DNA of 64,000 nucleotides, from the NCBI GenBank assembly GCA_036897445.1, contig JAYMTL010000010.1, positions 1 to 64,000 of the forward strand, given 5' to 3'. Source of the stretch: Pelargonium tetragonum. Lineage: Eukaryota; Streptophyta; Magnoliopsida; Geraniales; Geraniaceae. Both the position numbers and the translations under genes were made by a program. Shown in pieces: positions 37,100-51,293 of the stretch; position 1 is the first letter of the stretch; each line of letters opens with the position of its first letter. The notes under the pieces are model-generated. The model was not told the DNA's origin, ran no database searches, and worked only from the letters and a program-made list of their open reading frames with translations.

Positions 37100-37233
37100 G
37101 GATTCCTTAGGAGTTTGTCTAGCAAAAGGGATCTTGACTTAAGTAACTGAACTGGGTAGATGGAATTTTTCAGAGTTAAAACAAAATTACTTAACATATG
37201 ACACGGGATTCCTTATTTGATAAAAGGGAGTCC
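37100..37233. repeat. Three GGANTCC motifs within 134 bases
   Basis: GGATTCC at 37100-37106, GGATTCC at 37206-37212 and GGAGTCC at 37227-37233, the first two preceded by G and all three followed by TTA. This is a local concentration of the dispersed motif described in the findings. Confidence 0.5.
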
Positions 37234-40200
37234 TTATTAGGATTCTCCCCTATACCCCTCTAAGCTAGACGCTAGACTCTTATACTAGCTCTATTCCCTT
37301 AGTGTGCAGCCTATAAAAAACCCCGTAGCTATTGTGTATTTATTGGGATTGGATAGATATAAGTCTTTTTTAGGTGTTAAGGCAAGATTTATCTTGTGCT
37401 ATGTCTTTATCGTACAAAGAGGATTCTTAGAGAGATTAGGAGTACATCAATCTACCCAAGGAAGGGAGGGATTTGCTTTTAGGAGTATATTTAGTATATA
37501 TCATCATATCATCTTACACTAGGAACAACATCAACAAGAAAAACCCCGTCTGCCACTTTACTTAGAATTAGAATTGAAGCTAGCAAAGACTCCCCAGTTA
37601 GACTTTTTAAAGCAAAAGAAGCTCTTACAGAAAATTTTTGTTAAGCATATTATATTAAGTGCTTTGACTTCCTTCCGGGGTCATTATATCCCGAAATCTC
37701 TAATGCTTTAGAGTCCCTATGTAAGTAGCCTATTTTTTTGTAGTTAGAAAAGAAGTGAATTTTTTTGACTCTTTAATTTAGGTATTCCCATTTTTTAGAT
37801 AAAACTTGAGAAATTGCAATATTAAGTTAAGCTAACTCTTGACTTTATGCCTATCAGAAGTTTTGTCTTTCCATTCTTTATACCTTAAAATAATAGTTAT
37901 CTGGTCTAAGAGGAAGTAGTTTATTGATATTGTTCTAATTAATTCCAGAATTGCTTTTTTAAAGCCCGTATAAACCCATATTTACATTTCTGTAGAATTA
38001 TAGCACAAGGGTAAAAGTTACGAGAGAGAGGCTTTTTTCAAGTCAAGAACAGAAATGAAATAATTCTAGAGAGAGAATTTGAAATTAATATGGAACAAAA
38101 TCTTTGTCTTTCTCTATAAATTTTCTAAACCTACCTAAAGGCAAACTATAATAGGACCCTAAAGACTCTCGGGAGTAAAGCTAGGCTTCATTTCATTTTA
38201 TGTCAAAGGGGCTTTCAGACCTAGTTATAATATCAAGTTCCTGTCTTTATCGCTTATCGGTGCTGTCAAAACCAGAAAATTTAACAAGGAATTCCAACAT
38301 AAAACTTCAGAGCTTACTAGAATACTTGAAGACAGAATTCCTCTATATTTGCTACACACACAAATTATATAGTATCCGGAGTAAATAGAGAAGGTAACGA
38401 AGTTAAGGTTGTCTACTTTAGCTATGGAAGTTTACTTTTAAAAGCTATGTCTCAAAGCTTTAGAGGGGCCCTTATCTTGTACTTTTAGCCGGGAATTTCC
38501 TAAGTGTTGACTCTTTTTGGGCAGAATTTGTGTCCTTTACTTATCAAAAGTAATGGAATTTACCAGGTGAGAGGGGGTAGTAGTGTAAGTATGAATCAAT
38601 CCCGTAATGAGTTAATAAAAGTAGTTCTGTATCAGATACACAAAGAACCCAGTTCGAAAGAGGTTCCTCAAAAAGTTAAGAGATACAAAAAGGAGTCCCT
38701 GAGGATTCTATATAATTTCTTTTTTATTACAGAGCTTTTAAAAAAGCAAGGTTTCCGTTAGTTAATAGAGTAATAGAGGATATGCTCTTAGTATTTTATC
38801 TAAAAAAGAGTTTGGGTGTGCAATCTTAGACTAGAAATAGGGAGATCTCAAGAATATTAAAAGACTCAGGATTAAATAATACAAACCAATCTACTTTATG
38901 ACCTCTGTAAAGCTATCCTATGTGGGACTCTCTTTTTTCTTCTTATTTCTTACTGGTTTCACGAGATTTTTTTAGTATTACTCTATTTAGATTTTTGTTA
39001 ATTCTGGGCCCTTCTTTTTGAAAAAGTAAGGCACCCTAGTTGAGAAATCCAGTACACTAACCAAAACTTATGTAATTGTATCGGACTAGTTTCCTTTCTT
39101 AAGAGTCAACTTTTTCCAGAACGTTAGTAGGAAACCGCTTATTTATAAGAACATAACTTGTGTAAAAGATTAGTGACTAGTCTGAATATAGAGATATCCA
39201 AAAAACCCTTAATTTGTTCTTGTAGAGAACTGTATCGGCCTTTATTTTCACCTATATGTCCTATTAAATTGACTCTTTATGACATCCTAGGACCTAGTGG
39301 GTACCCCTTCAATAAAGTATACTTTTCTTCAGTTCTAGTAACCTAACACGGGTCCGTTATTTAGACTTCTTTTATTTTACGTGATTATCATAAGTTTTTA
39401 ATAACTTTTAACTTAGAAGGCTACTGCACTATGATCTACAAATTTCAATTTTCTAAGCTAGTTTTGTCCTATAGTAAAAAAACTTTCTCTTGAATTATAA
39501 GTTCCCCATTCTTTAGTTTCTACCCGCTGTTGCCTGATGTTTGGTATAAATATTACAAAGCAGAAAGAGATCTCCTAAACTTAAAGCTCGGAAGCTTGTC
39601 TTAACACCATTAAGTATTGTAAAAGGAACTTCTATTGGTCATGTATTGAGCTCTTTTTTAATAAGCAGCGGTTCCCCCTTTTTCTTTCTTTAAAATTCAA
39701 TCCCTATAATTACATATATCTTTAAAAACGACTCTTATTAGAACCGCATTTTCTTGTTAGAGACGGAACACGACCATATTCATAAGTGCTTAGTAGGAGA
39801 CTACCTACACTCTAACTAGGATTCGATGTCAATGCAAAGATACCAAAACTAAAAGAGAACTTTAATGTTAACCTTACCTCATTAGGGATCCAGTGGAGTG
39901 TTATATAGGTAGAACCAAATCTTCCTTTTGAGCTGGTGGATAGTAAGTAGTTAAGCAATGCGTGAAGTAGTGCTCTAGTTGCTAAAAGTGAATAAAATAC
40001 GTTTGTATTATCGAATTTTCATGTAGTACCAAATTTGAGGAAGATGAGACAAATTAGAAGCAGAGTATCCCTTTTCGATATTACTTTACACTTAGAGGTT
40101 TCTTTTCTGGGTACTTTTATTTAAGTGTATCCGTAAAAATTCTTTACTTTTTTACTTAGATTCATGGGATCTAGAAGAAATGTCAACAGTAGTGGAGTTA

Positions 40201-40784
40201 CTTGCTAACAAGGGAAAAACCTCTTTGGTAGTTATAAAAAAAGCCTTTTCCGTCTTGCTTGAATCAGTAATACCCTTAACTTTTTATGGACTTTTTTCTT
40301 GCCTTAATGCTCTTTTGTGAAACCTATAAACTACTACACCATACACTGTAATATATAGTTCTACATCCCTTTATTTATATCGAGAAAGAAACCGCTAATT
40401 AAGGGTTTACATAGTAATAGAAGTTCCCCTTTATTCTTAATACTTATCAATATATGCCTAAAGTTCAAATGAGTCTCAAGCCTCAGTATTATACGTTACT
40501 TTGAAAAAAAAAAATATTCAAAAAAGGGGTGATTTTCTATTATATACTAGGTAATTCTTGTAGTGTAAGCCTTTTTTACTTTAGTAGTATTCTATATCCT
40601 AAATGCTTATACAAGGGCCCCACCTCATAGGAGTACCCTTTTCTAAATTACTAAGAGTTAAGTCTTTTTCATTGCACATTTCACGAGGAGAATTTTCCTA
40701 TACCTATGTCTCGTACAAAGTCTGGGAAGAATTGTTTAAATCCTTATAAATAAGGCAGCCTTATGATAACAACAAAGCCTCTAA

Positions 40785-40796
40785 AAGGAGCTCCTT
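40785..40796. repeat. 12-bp perfect palindrome of the GC-cluster type
   Basis: AAGGAGCTCCTT is perfectly self-complementary. It is a clean example of the short purine-then-pyrimidine palindromes that punctuate the whole window. Confidence 0.6.
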
Positions 40797-41360
40797 AATT
40801 GCAGATTTATGTAACGAAACTAAGTACCTTTCGAAAATTCTTATATAATTTTACCAGAATTTTAAAACAAGGTGTATTCTTGCAGCAGCCAACAAGAATT
40901 TAACTAGTTAACTTGAAAGGAAAAGTCTAGCTTTAAGAGAACTTCTCTATTCCAATTCAAGGCAAAGCAATAGAATTTTCTTAAATACAGCTAAGTAATT
41001 AGGACATGAATTCTTAGAATTGTCGTGCAGAGGTTCGAATCTAATATCCATTTTAGGTTTCAAACAGGATTATCTTACAAAAAGCTTGGTTATACTATGG
41101 AAAAAGGACTCTCTTTAATAATTAGTGATCTTATTATCTGAAAGCAAGATACAAAATAGAACTCTATAATCTTTCTTTTTTATCAAACCCTTTTTACAGT
41201 GAACTTGATACAAGGAATACGGGATACTTAAAGATAGCTATGTATTGTTGTCTGCTACACCCTGCTTTATAAAGAATTCCTTGATACTAATTACGAATTA
41301 AGATGGGGTTTCGGTATGTACAACACAAGTACTTTAACTCTGGAGATGTTAATTGAGGGG

Positions 41361-41433
41361 ACTCCAGAAGTGGACTTGAACCGCTGACCAAAGGATTTTC
41401 AGTCCAAAGCTCTACCAACTGAGCTATCTAAGC
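41361..41433 (-). tRNA. tRNA-Phe(GAA)-like gene, probably decayed or edited
   Basis: A 73-nt unit on the minus strand folds to the standard tRNA plan. The D-arm is perfect (GCTC, loop AGTTGGTA, GAGC). The anticodon loop is CTGAAAA, giving GAA for phenylalanine. The variable region has 5 nt and the T-loop is TTCAAGT. The sequence is closest in style to bacterial and organellar tRNA-Phe; I see no intron and no encoded CCA. Five pairs fail: 1-72 (G/G) and 2-71 (C/A) in the acceptor stem, 27-43 and 28-42 (both U/U) in the anticodon stem, and 51-63 (C/A) in the T-stem. The D-arm and both loops are intact. Either this is a pseudogene, or the transcript is repaired; 5-prime tRNA editing in amoebae and chytrid-type fungi corrects only the first three acceptor positions, so it would not explain the anticodon-stem mismatches. 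Identity as tRNA-Phe-derived is confident; function is doubtful. Confidence 0.75.
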
Positions 41434-43195
41434 CTACCGCCTATCTACGACCCTAATAACTCAAATTCGGTGTAGGGGAATTCTCAATTGCAATATTTAT
41501 ACATTTATTTCTAAACGATTCTAATATAAGCTGGCATACTAACACGAAAACGAAGGCTTTTTTTTAGCCAGCTATCTAAATCTAAAAAGGTTTTTTCTGC
41601 CTTCGGGAATTGTAGAAATAGGGTTTGCTAATTGCATATCTAATACCAAAGGAAATTAATAAGGAATCCTCCGCTTTCCAGGGTTTATAAGAAACTTCTA
41701 TAAAAAAATAGACCAAGAGCTTGTGTTTTATATACTATTCATATGAGAAATTCTAAGGCTTTCCTGGAATACTGGAAAATGAGTTCTCTTAATTAAGTCA
41801 CTCTACTGCCAAGTCTTTGCCAGTTCTAAATGAGGAATTTCGAGGGTAGATCAAGTATAATGGAATTTCCTTTTTATATTTACCCCCGGTTTTAACGTAC
41901 CCAAGGTAACCCGTTTACCAGTACTAGTACAAAAGGGGTTAATAAAGCTTCTTTTTCAATGGGTATGATTATAACTTAAATCTAATTTTATTTAACTCGA
42001 TTAGGACTCGGCTTTTCAAATCTAAAATGTAAGGGGGAAATCCCTTTCCCTCGAGGAGAGGACCCTACTTTGAAAATAAGGAGTACCCCCTTTAGAAGTA
42101 GGGATTCACTTATAATACAGTTACGGAACTCTATATTTGCAACTTGTGTCCAGATTTAGTTCAATTCTACGCGCCTATAAACTATAAAAAGAAAAAGCTC
42201 CGTACCTATATAGTTAAAGGTTTTAGCGGCTTTCTTCTCTAAACTTTTAAATGAAACTGAATTGCTAGTATTCTATTAGTCAAAGTCAGCTGCACAAAAA
42301 AGCTTTAGAGAAAAGACTTTTTGTATATCCCACGTTGTTTAGTGAGACTTTATATTAAAGACTGGAGTACTCCACTACAAAGAAAAACCGGTGGGCTAGT
42401 TATATTTAAAGAACTTACACCTGATTTTAGCCCCGAATCACTTTGTAATTAAGTTGATAGAGCTTTTGCTTAGAAATTCTAACTAAACCCTATAGATTGT
42501 AATAGATACTTTAAGATGTCAAATAAATGAAATAGAGACATCTTTAAACTTAGTTTATTTTAGATACCGAAGTTTTTCCAAAAATTTTTATTTAAAATAT
42601 GCTGCTTTTAAAATCTTGTAAGTCTAAGGGCTACAACTACAAAACAAATTAGGAATAGAAAAGTTTTTCTAAGAGGTACCCTCCCCAGTAATGGCTCGAA
42701 ATCAGCCTTTATAAGAAAAGTTACGTGCTTGTGTATAACTCGGTTAAATGCAAGGCCGGTTTTAATATAAAAATGAATATAGGTCAGATTATAAGGAAAC
42801 ACATATGTAAGCGCAGAAAAGGATTCTCTTAGATCTGAATTGTCCCTGAGGTTTTGACTTTAGTGATTGACTCTACCTGCACTTATACTTTTTCATTTTG
42901 GCTATTCCTGGCATGCAAGGAACAATTCCAATTTAGTTTTAGATCAAAAGTTTACTCTGGAGCAAAAAATTTCTTAAATTTTCGAAAATCTATGTGCAAA
43001 GGGTTATCCTGGATAATACTAAGGGACTTTGTGTCCACTAGAGTAGACTTGCCTTTTGAAGGGCTTAATGCGGGATTTAATAAGCTCTATTTAGGTGCTT
43101 TCATTTTTTAGTTACTCAAACCGAGAAATCCTAGGATTATTTCGGGTTATAGGATAATAATGAAACGCAAATCTTTTTGTACTTGGTATTCTTTG

Positions 43196-43205
43196 AGGGA
43201 TCCCT
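43196..43205. repeat. 10-bp perfect palindrome of the GC-cluster type
   Basis: AGGGATCCCT is perfectly self-complementary; GGGATCCC cores also occur near 15580 and 45900. Confidence 0.55.
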
Positions 43206-46200
43206 ATAAAATAAAAAAATGAAAAATCGCTTCTAAAGCCGAAAAAGCGGGGATTTCCTGCCTTTAGAGCAAAGAAGAAGGATTTCTTATTATCGTAGTA
43301 CACAAAAGTACGGCGAGCTTATAGATATTTTTTTATTAGCTTTTGGTTTAATAAAATGAATTCGTTTCTTTTACTAAAAAAATTCAATTTTATATAGATA
43401 CTCGTGTGAACACTATGAAGCTTCAAGAAGCATTGACTCTATAAAACTTGCACGCTTAGATATCTTGGCGGGACACTCTATTATGAAGAACCCCTTTTTT
43501 ATATCAGATTAAAAGCTATCATAAAAGATTTTTTTGGAATACTAGAAAATGAAAATGACATTTCTCTCTAGCATACATGCTTTTATTACCAGATCCTACA
43601 ATAACGGATTCTTAAGAAATACCCAGAGTTTAATATCTTGTAAACCAAAAATGCACAAGGAGATTTTAATCCAGAATTTAAAGATTCTGGGCCTACGTAA
43701 TGTATACTGAGTGTAAAGCTCCAACCCCTTTACTAAAATTGAAAATCAATACTATAAAAAAAAGTACCTAGGTTGAAGAGCTTTATTCGGGATAATACTG
43801 CAGAGGATTTTAAATAGGAAATTTTAAGAGTAATCTTGTAGGGTATCCTAACCCATTTTACTAAGGGAACTGGATACTGCTTAAGATTAGACACCGAAAC
43901 CCCTGTATAAGTATACTATGCCACACCCCTATTTAATCATCTCACAAAAAACTAGGAAAGTCGTACATGCCCAGGGAAAAGAACCCCTTAGAACTAAAAG
44001 TATTTGGATTTTTGAACCCCTCTTGGGCAGATGCGGGTAAAGTGTACTAATCTCTCATTTTTACACTAAGTGAGATCGCTTTTCCTAACCTAGGGGCTTT
44101 TTTAGAAGTGAACAAAAGTGTCTACTTAAGTGGTTCTGATAACGAGTGGTAGTCCAATGTTAAGGGTCAATCTGCAATTGGTTAAGACTTTATTAAGGCT
44201 ATAATAAGAATTGAAATTGAGCTGCACTAAAATAAAATCTCCTTGATTAGAAATCCTTGAATTTATCTAAAGTTTTAGGAATCAACCGCTATAGATAGAA
44301 AAGCACCCTATTACAGACTCTTTTCTCATTTCACGAAAACAGGAATTAGCAAATACTTCTTGGCCAGCCCCTCTCTTTTCTTTGGTTTTTATTCTAGTCT
44401 AGATACTTTTCGAGAGAGTAAAGTCTTTTTGATAAAGGGTTTTCTTTAACTTGTCTATGACAATGGAAATATTCCCATTCTACTCTTTTCTTAGCAACAG
44501 CCTTACGCGAAATTAGGTACTCTATACTTACTAATTGGGTATCGTAAGTCTAAAACTGCACGATAAACTTTTGTGAATAGTATCAAACGCTTAAATAGAA
44601 TAACTTTAAATAATTCCCGTAGAGACTTATCTGAAACGAAAACTAGTTGTAGTAGTTGGTAAAACCCCCTTACTTGGATTTGGGAGTGGACGCTTGTGTC
44701 TTTGCCTTGTAGAGTACCTAACTTAATATAAAGTCAAAAGACTCCGTTAGGAAGTAACCTGATTGGAAATTCTGCTAGGCAATTTTCCAAATACAACAAG
44801 TTAAAAGAGGGCATTCAAGCGAAATCCTATAGGGAGCCCTTTAAGATTAGGCATGTCTATTCGAAGGAAAGTCTACTCCTTCAAGCTTTCTAAGTCTTTT
44901 TAGTTCTACCGTTTACTATGTAAGTATCTGAAGTCATCCGGTTAAACACTACAAAAAGTTTCTTTTTATTAGAGGAGAGTCTCTTATTAAGGATAGGAAA
45001 TTTTAGTTATTATAGAGTAGCGCAGTACAGGAGATAAGAAATTAAGAAGAATTTAAGGAGGCGGGCTACGTCCTAATGAATTTGAATACTAAGAATTTAG
45101 TTTCTTTTAAGAGTCCCTTAATAAAGTGCTCGGCCAATAATCAAAAATCTGTAAATAGAACTACAGACTCCTGGTCGGGCGGTAACTATAGATTCCTTCT
45201 AAAGTCTCCTAAGTTTGTATCCTCTTTAACAAGAAGAACAAAGCGAAGGAGGGCTTGCACTTAAAGAGTTCCTTCTTTAGTTGTTAGTACTTTTCCTGTA
45301 GCAGGTAAGATAAAAGCCCAGGGTAATTCTTATTTACAACTTGTTTTGTAGCCTGTAAAGTAGCTCCGGAATCGAAAGAATTTTAGCAATAAAGAAACGC
45401 CCTTTTCCCCTAGATTTTAAGCTAGGTGTTCTTAAAGTTTCTAGGATTCCTTAAAAAGGGGGTCTCGTAGAAAAGAAGGGTACCTTTCAACGATAGTAAC
45501 TGAGAGTGGCCGTGTTAATAAATCCTTAAGGGTATAGTTCTATAGTTCTGGGATTTTTGTTTAGAAGCACAGGTTTACTTTAAAGTTTGACCTCGTAACC
45601 CGAAGACATATGTAGGAGTTCTACTATTGGGGTATCTTACTTTCTACTAACGAATTAAGGGTATTCTTACTTATAGGATAGGTATGTTTTGTAAGACTGC
45701 GTGTCTAAATAATGAGATACTAACACTTAAAAAAGTGTAAAGCTAGTGCCCAAAAAGAGTCCTTGCGGGTAAAAAGCTAGCCTTTGGAAATCAAAATCTT
45801 AGGGGAAGAATACTCTTTAAGTCTTATTTATTGGAAATTAGGGTACGGTAATAAAAGCGCACGTTTACTCTTGCTATTGTGGGAACTCGCTTAAGCGGGA
45901 TCCCTTTGATTTGGACAAGAGTTACCGGTTGCCCATAGCAGCAGAGAATCATTCCGGATCTATATTTATTTTATGACATTATGAGAAAAATTTTTCTTTC
46001 ACTTTAGAGGGAACCCTAGCCGGCAGTCTACGGGATTCCTTTGTTATACTACATTTGTGTATCCTATCTTCTTTTCTGAATTAAAGGATCCTGCTGGTCA
46101 AGTTACGCGAAACAAATAGAATAATGTAAAGGGACTAGGACCCTTATCTTGCTTTTACAGCTCCTTTTACTTTGATATGGGTTTTCCATGGTAGTACCTA

Positions 46201-49200
46201 CAAATTTTACCTTCATTTTTGTGAAGAAATACCTAAGAAAAAGTTGTCTTAGTTGGCCCACCCAATTGACTCCCGATCGAAGAAATTTAGTGGTTATACT
46301 AAAAAAAGTAAATTTGGATAGAATTTTCAAGTAAGAGTAGTATCAGGTTTCATTTCTTATGTACTAGGAGCTTTACCAGATAAAAAAAGAAAATTAGCAC
46401 GATGCGTAGCTGATAGAGTGAGGTTCTTTTAGTAATTAAACTATCAAATTTGATATATCTTAGATGTTATGGAATATAAAGAGTCCTTTCAGAAATCCCT
46501 TAAATTAGAGTACTTTCCTCCAGTATGTATACATATAATAAGTCTTATTTCCCGGTTAAGCCTTAGCTTAAGGTGCTCTTGATAGGGTTTTTATTACATA
46601 TTACACTTAAATGTGATTTCTAACAGCATCTATATTATTAAATTTATAGACTGGATTTTTCTATTTTGACGTAATTTGTAACTCTTCTTTTATAGCTCCT
46701 TCTAGTTAATCCTCTCGGGCACCGCTGGGGGTTCCTCCAGCTCACCAAATTAGTTAAAAATTTGACGATCCACTTAACTCAATAAACCCCCGTGAGTTTT
46801 TTGCCGTGTACTTTTACTAGAATTACAAATAGAGTTTTTAAAGGATACAACATTAAACTCTCTTAAAAACTCTATTGGTGGGACGCCCAAGTATCCATAT
46901 ACGACGTTTTACCGAGGCAAACTCATAGAACTTTTTGAATGCATATACATTTAGTGTCTCTTTGAACTATTCAGTTTACGCCCTTAATTCTTATTCTTAG
47001 GTCTTTTTTTAGATCTCACTTAAGAAAGGAAAGTTTTGACTTTAGTTATGCATACCTGAAGCTAGCCTTTCTATTCTGGTTTATAAACTCTATCATATAT
47101 TCAGCTCCTTTATTTAATCTATAAATTTCATACGAAAAAGTCAAAGCTAGTTGGAAGTAATTGGAAAAGCACCTTTATATATAAGATAAGTTATTATAAA
47201 AATTCTCTGGTTAGATTTAGGATAGTTAACAATCAAAAAAGAGAATTGCCTACCTGAAATACTAAACTTAGCTTAAATGAAAGAAGAGAACCCTTGTTAT
47301 GTTATAAGAAATTTAGATCTAAATCTACTCTTTTTCCAGTCTGAAGGAACTCTATCCCTAAGGATAAGCAGTGATCTTAATTTCTTAATTGCAATACTTC
47401 CCCTATTAGCTTCCGCTATATTGACTTAAAATATCAATACAGAGTTTCCTTTCCTTTTCTGTTCTACCTTTAGTCTTAAATGGATAACAAAATAAGACCC
47501 TTTAATAAGGAAGTGGGAAGGTTGGCCTAGTTACAGTGTTACAAGAGCTAAAGTAACGCAGAAGTTGGATATGATATCTGAGGTTTAATAAACAAAGGTT
47601 CGAATATTCATGCAGCAAGAGTCCTTATGTATGTGCTTTTCATAGAGTAAGATAAAGAGATCCATGAAAGTTTTACCAATAAGGGATAGGTTAAAAAGAT
47701 CTTGCCGACGCAATGAGGTCATTCCCAACCTCTTTTCATGTAAGAGTCTTAAATTGCGTTATATGACACAAAAAAGACCGTAGAAGTTTCAATTAATCCT
47801 GCATTCTATTTTATAGTTAAAAAAAACCTGGAAGTTAATAAAGCTATATACCTTTGGAAAGCATCTAATCCATTACCTATTAAATAAAAAGGACTCTCTA
47901 AAATAGTAGATCCCAACCGTAAAAAAGGGCATAAGCCTGCGCTATCAACTAGTTAGAATCTAGACCCTCTAAATATACATATAGATCTTTTTTAGTCCGG
48001 TTTTATACTTAAAGGGAACCCCCTCGAAAACCTGAAAAGTAAGAATTTAAATAATTAATAAAGAATTCAAAAGGATTAAGACTTTATAAAAAAGGGTAGG
48101 AACATAGTTATATTATAGAAATAGCAGGTCAATTTCTGAATTTAGGAAGTATTCGTCGTGTAGAGCTCATAAGGGTTTAAAACTACTTTTTGTAACATAG
48201 GCTGCTGAGGAAGTACCCCTGAGTAAATACAAGGAGTGCTCCCAATTAGGTAAACTTAGCTCTGAAATGAAATAAGATATATAAGTTCAATTCCTGTTGT
48301 CTATGTTCTCATAACTCGGATTTCACTTTTAGGTATAAACCAAAAATAGGGCCGTTTCTTACAGACGGCAAATTCCCGGACTTTTTTTATTTACCGAATT
48401 GCAATATGGGATTCACTACTAGACTAGCTAGGCAGACTTTCTAAATCTAGGATAACCTCACTTAAAAAAAGCCCTTTACAGGAATCCTTGAATCTTAGAA
48501 AAAAAGGATCTCAAAATCTCTTCAATCAGGACTGGGTCCTAGTAAAATTTACTTTTTAGATTAGAAAGAAGGGCCTTTTTAAAAGCTTTGCACCAAATAC
48601 ATTAATGTATCTTGTATAAGTATCGGGCACTGAGATTTAAATTATCAGCCATAAAAAGGGATCCGGATCTAGAATCCCTGTGTCAAGGACGCCTTTTGAA
48701 GCTCCGACTAAAAGAAAGTTCCTAATTAATATAGTGAGCGAGCTTTGTTTTTGACCTTAGTTTTCTTTTTTATCTTACAGTGTACTTGCTTTTCCAGTAA
48801 AAAGCGCAAGGGTTTAGTTTATTTCTGGAATCTTTCGTAATATATACTGTCATGGAAAGTAAGTTATCCTAGTATAACTCTAAGAAAAAGAACCCTTAAA
48901 AATACTAAAAAGAAAAGTTAGACTTTATTTAACATTCCTAAGCGAGATCCCTATTATTTATATCTTTTATTTATATAGGGTAAGCATACAAAAAAGAAAA
49001 ATGAACTGAGATCTAATTCAGATAGCGCAGGATAACAAAGGACTTAATTGGGAGTGATGTGATTGAAAAATTCTATTACAAGAATACAGCAGCGGTAGGC
49101 TTAACAACTCCTATGTAATTAAACAAAAAAAGCTAATCCTACGTTAGGTCTACGGAGAACCCTTTAAGCCTCTTATATTCTTTGACTTTTAAGAGCTTAT

Positions 49201-51266
49201 AGGTATAGTCCTTCTCTTTTTTACCTTAATTGAATAAAAACTTAATAAACGTAGAGTCAAGTTAAGCGCCAATTAATTAGAAATTTTTCTGGTACAAAAG
49301 CTTGCTAATAAGGGCCCGTTCTAAGTAGTATCTTTTACATCTGTATCTCCTGAATCAAGAAAGATTTTTTAACGGCCATTTCTTTTGATGGTTATGCCAA
49401 GGAACTTTAAATATTGCTGAAAACCCAAACGAGGCTACTAATTAAGTGCACTTTAATATGGGTAGGGACTCCGTCTGAGGAATTAAATAGGAACAAAAAA
49501 TTTGCTTTACACAAGCAAGGTATCGTTTAGATAATGCTATACCGAAGTTCTTTTTTAAAAACTTCTTTACAGGTTTTAGGAAAGTGTAGCAAAAGGGTTG
49601 TACTCATCAGCGAAAATCCACAAAAAGAGTCAAAATTACGAGGATCCCCGAGGGGAGCTTACTGATCAAGATTAAAGGACAAGGTTCTCGTTTAAGGGAA
49701 TGGAAACCCTAAAGCAATAGAGTAGATTTAGTTTCCTTGTGCCTGCTGTATAATAAAAGAATAAACTTAGCGGAGAACTTCCTAACCAATAGGGTACGCA
49801 CACCTCATGTATAGAAAAAAGAGACCCTGCTCTGAACTCTTACACGTACCCTAGGAATGCCGAAGTATTTCGAAGTAATAAATGAGTGTCTCGCTTAGTC
49901 AATAGTTTATAGAATGTGTATACAATTAAGGTCTGATCCAAGGATATCCCATATTCAGTTAAGTAGGCCCCTTTCTTTACTATTCGCAAGACTTTTTCAG
50001 GGACTTCTAATTAGCACCAAATCCGGGTTTAAACTGGATATTCAAACTGAACTACTAGAGCTGTAAGTAACAATTAGCGTAGGTTGATAAAAATAAAAAC
50101 ACAAGCATGCTAAGGCAGACACATTACTATAGAGTTTGAAAGCTATAAAATACCTAGGATTTCTCAAAAAGTAGTATCACAGGGTTAAAACTTAACTTGA
50201 TACCAGGAACAACAAACAAGGTGGCAGCGGATACTATGAGGATCCTACTCTCTATACATTATACATAGAGTACTCATAGGTTTCCATTAACTACCAGACA
50301 ATTTTACTGGGAACTCCTCTAATAATTCAGACTGACTATAAGTACAGCAATTTACTTTATAATAGTTTATGCATTTTACCTCTCAAGGTTACCCTACGTA
50401 ATCAAAGCAGGCATATGTCAAAAGGGCTTCACTTAACAAGTTCTTTAATCTGACAAGTTTTTTCGAGAGGTAAATTCGCAGGGTATAAGAAAACTTATAT
50501 AAAGGGAACTCTATTTCGATTTTAGTACTGGCAGAGAGATACCGGGTTTATTTAGTTAGAATCCCTCAGACTTTTAGAGAATAAAAACAAATTTCATTGA
50601 TTTCCTGCGCAATTAAAGATTTTTGGGTAATAGGGAACTTTTCTTGAAGTGAGTACTCCTCGATAGGTAGCTTCTTAACTTATATAGACTTATTTAGGTT
50701 ACTAAAAGCAGAATAGAGACCTTGGCACATGTATTATAGATGTAAACGATTCGAAAAGTTAGGCACAAAAGCTAAGGGATATTTATTTAAGCGATTGCGT
50801 TACATTAAGTGCACGGAAGTTCCACTTTGAAAAGAAGAAAAATTGAAAATGAAAAGTTGACTAAAACTTTTTGAGCTTTGGGATTTTCGATAAAATAGAC
50901 TCAAAAAGAAAGATAAAAGAAAACCTAGAATTTAGTTTGTTTGTTGGCCTAAGCTTATGGGTCCCTCTACCTTCTACTTAGCAAATCATTTCTGTGGAAT
51001 TACAGAATTGAAAAGATCCCCCGGTTTAAAATGAAGTTTCACCTTCCTCGTCATTTTTGCAGCTCAAATAGGGCTTTTAATTAAAGTCTTTTGCACCCTC
51101 TGAACTAATTTAAGAAGCTGGGTATAAAAAGGAGCCTTGTCTAGTAAAATGACTTTAATGATATAGAACACTTCGAAACTTAAGTCTAGTTCTAGAGCTA
51201 ATAGGAAACTCAATTAAAAAGGAAGGGCATAGGTATAACTAAAAAGTCAAAAACTAGTTATAATAC

Positions 51267-51293
51267 ACGGGTTCAAGTCCTGTCTTGTGCACC
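51267..51293 (+). ncRNA. tRNA 3-prime half-like fragment
   Basis: ACGGG-TTCAAGT-CCTGT forms a full five-pair T-arm (one G-T). It is followed by exactly seven bases, CTTGTGC, and then ACC, which is the layout of a tRNA 3-prime half with its discriminator base. The complementary 5-prime acceptor strand (expected GCACAAG) is not found in the preceding 80 bases and no anticodon arm folds. It looks like a half-tRNA left after truncation. Confidence 0.4.

Larger units (their letters stand above)
36251..41360. other. Spacer with GC clusters
   Basis: Includes the motif cluster at 37100-37233, the palindrome at 40785-40796 and an 11-A run near 40505. At 40985-41055 a plus-strand stretch ending TCGTGCAGAGGTTCGAATC has the order of a tRNA variable loop and T-arm, but the stems do not pair. 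Confidence 0.55.

Noticed and set aside
45076-45264. 62-codon ORF with a basic C-terminus
   Set aside because: Resembles the tail of a ribosomal protein only in composition. No conserved ribosomal motif can be placed.
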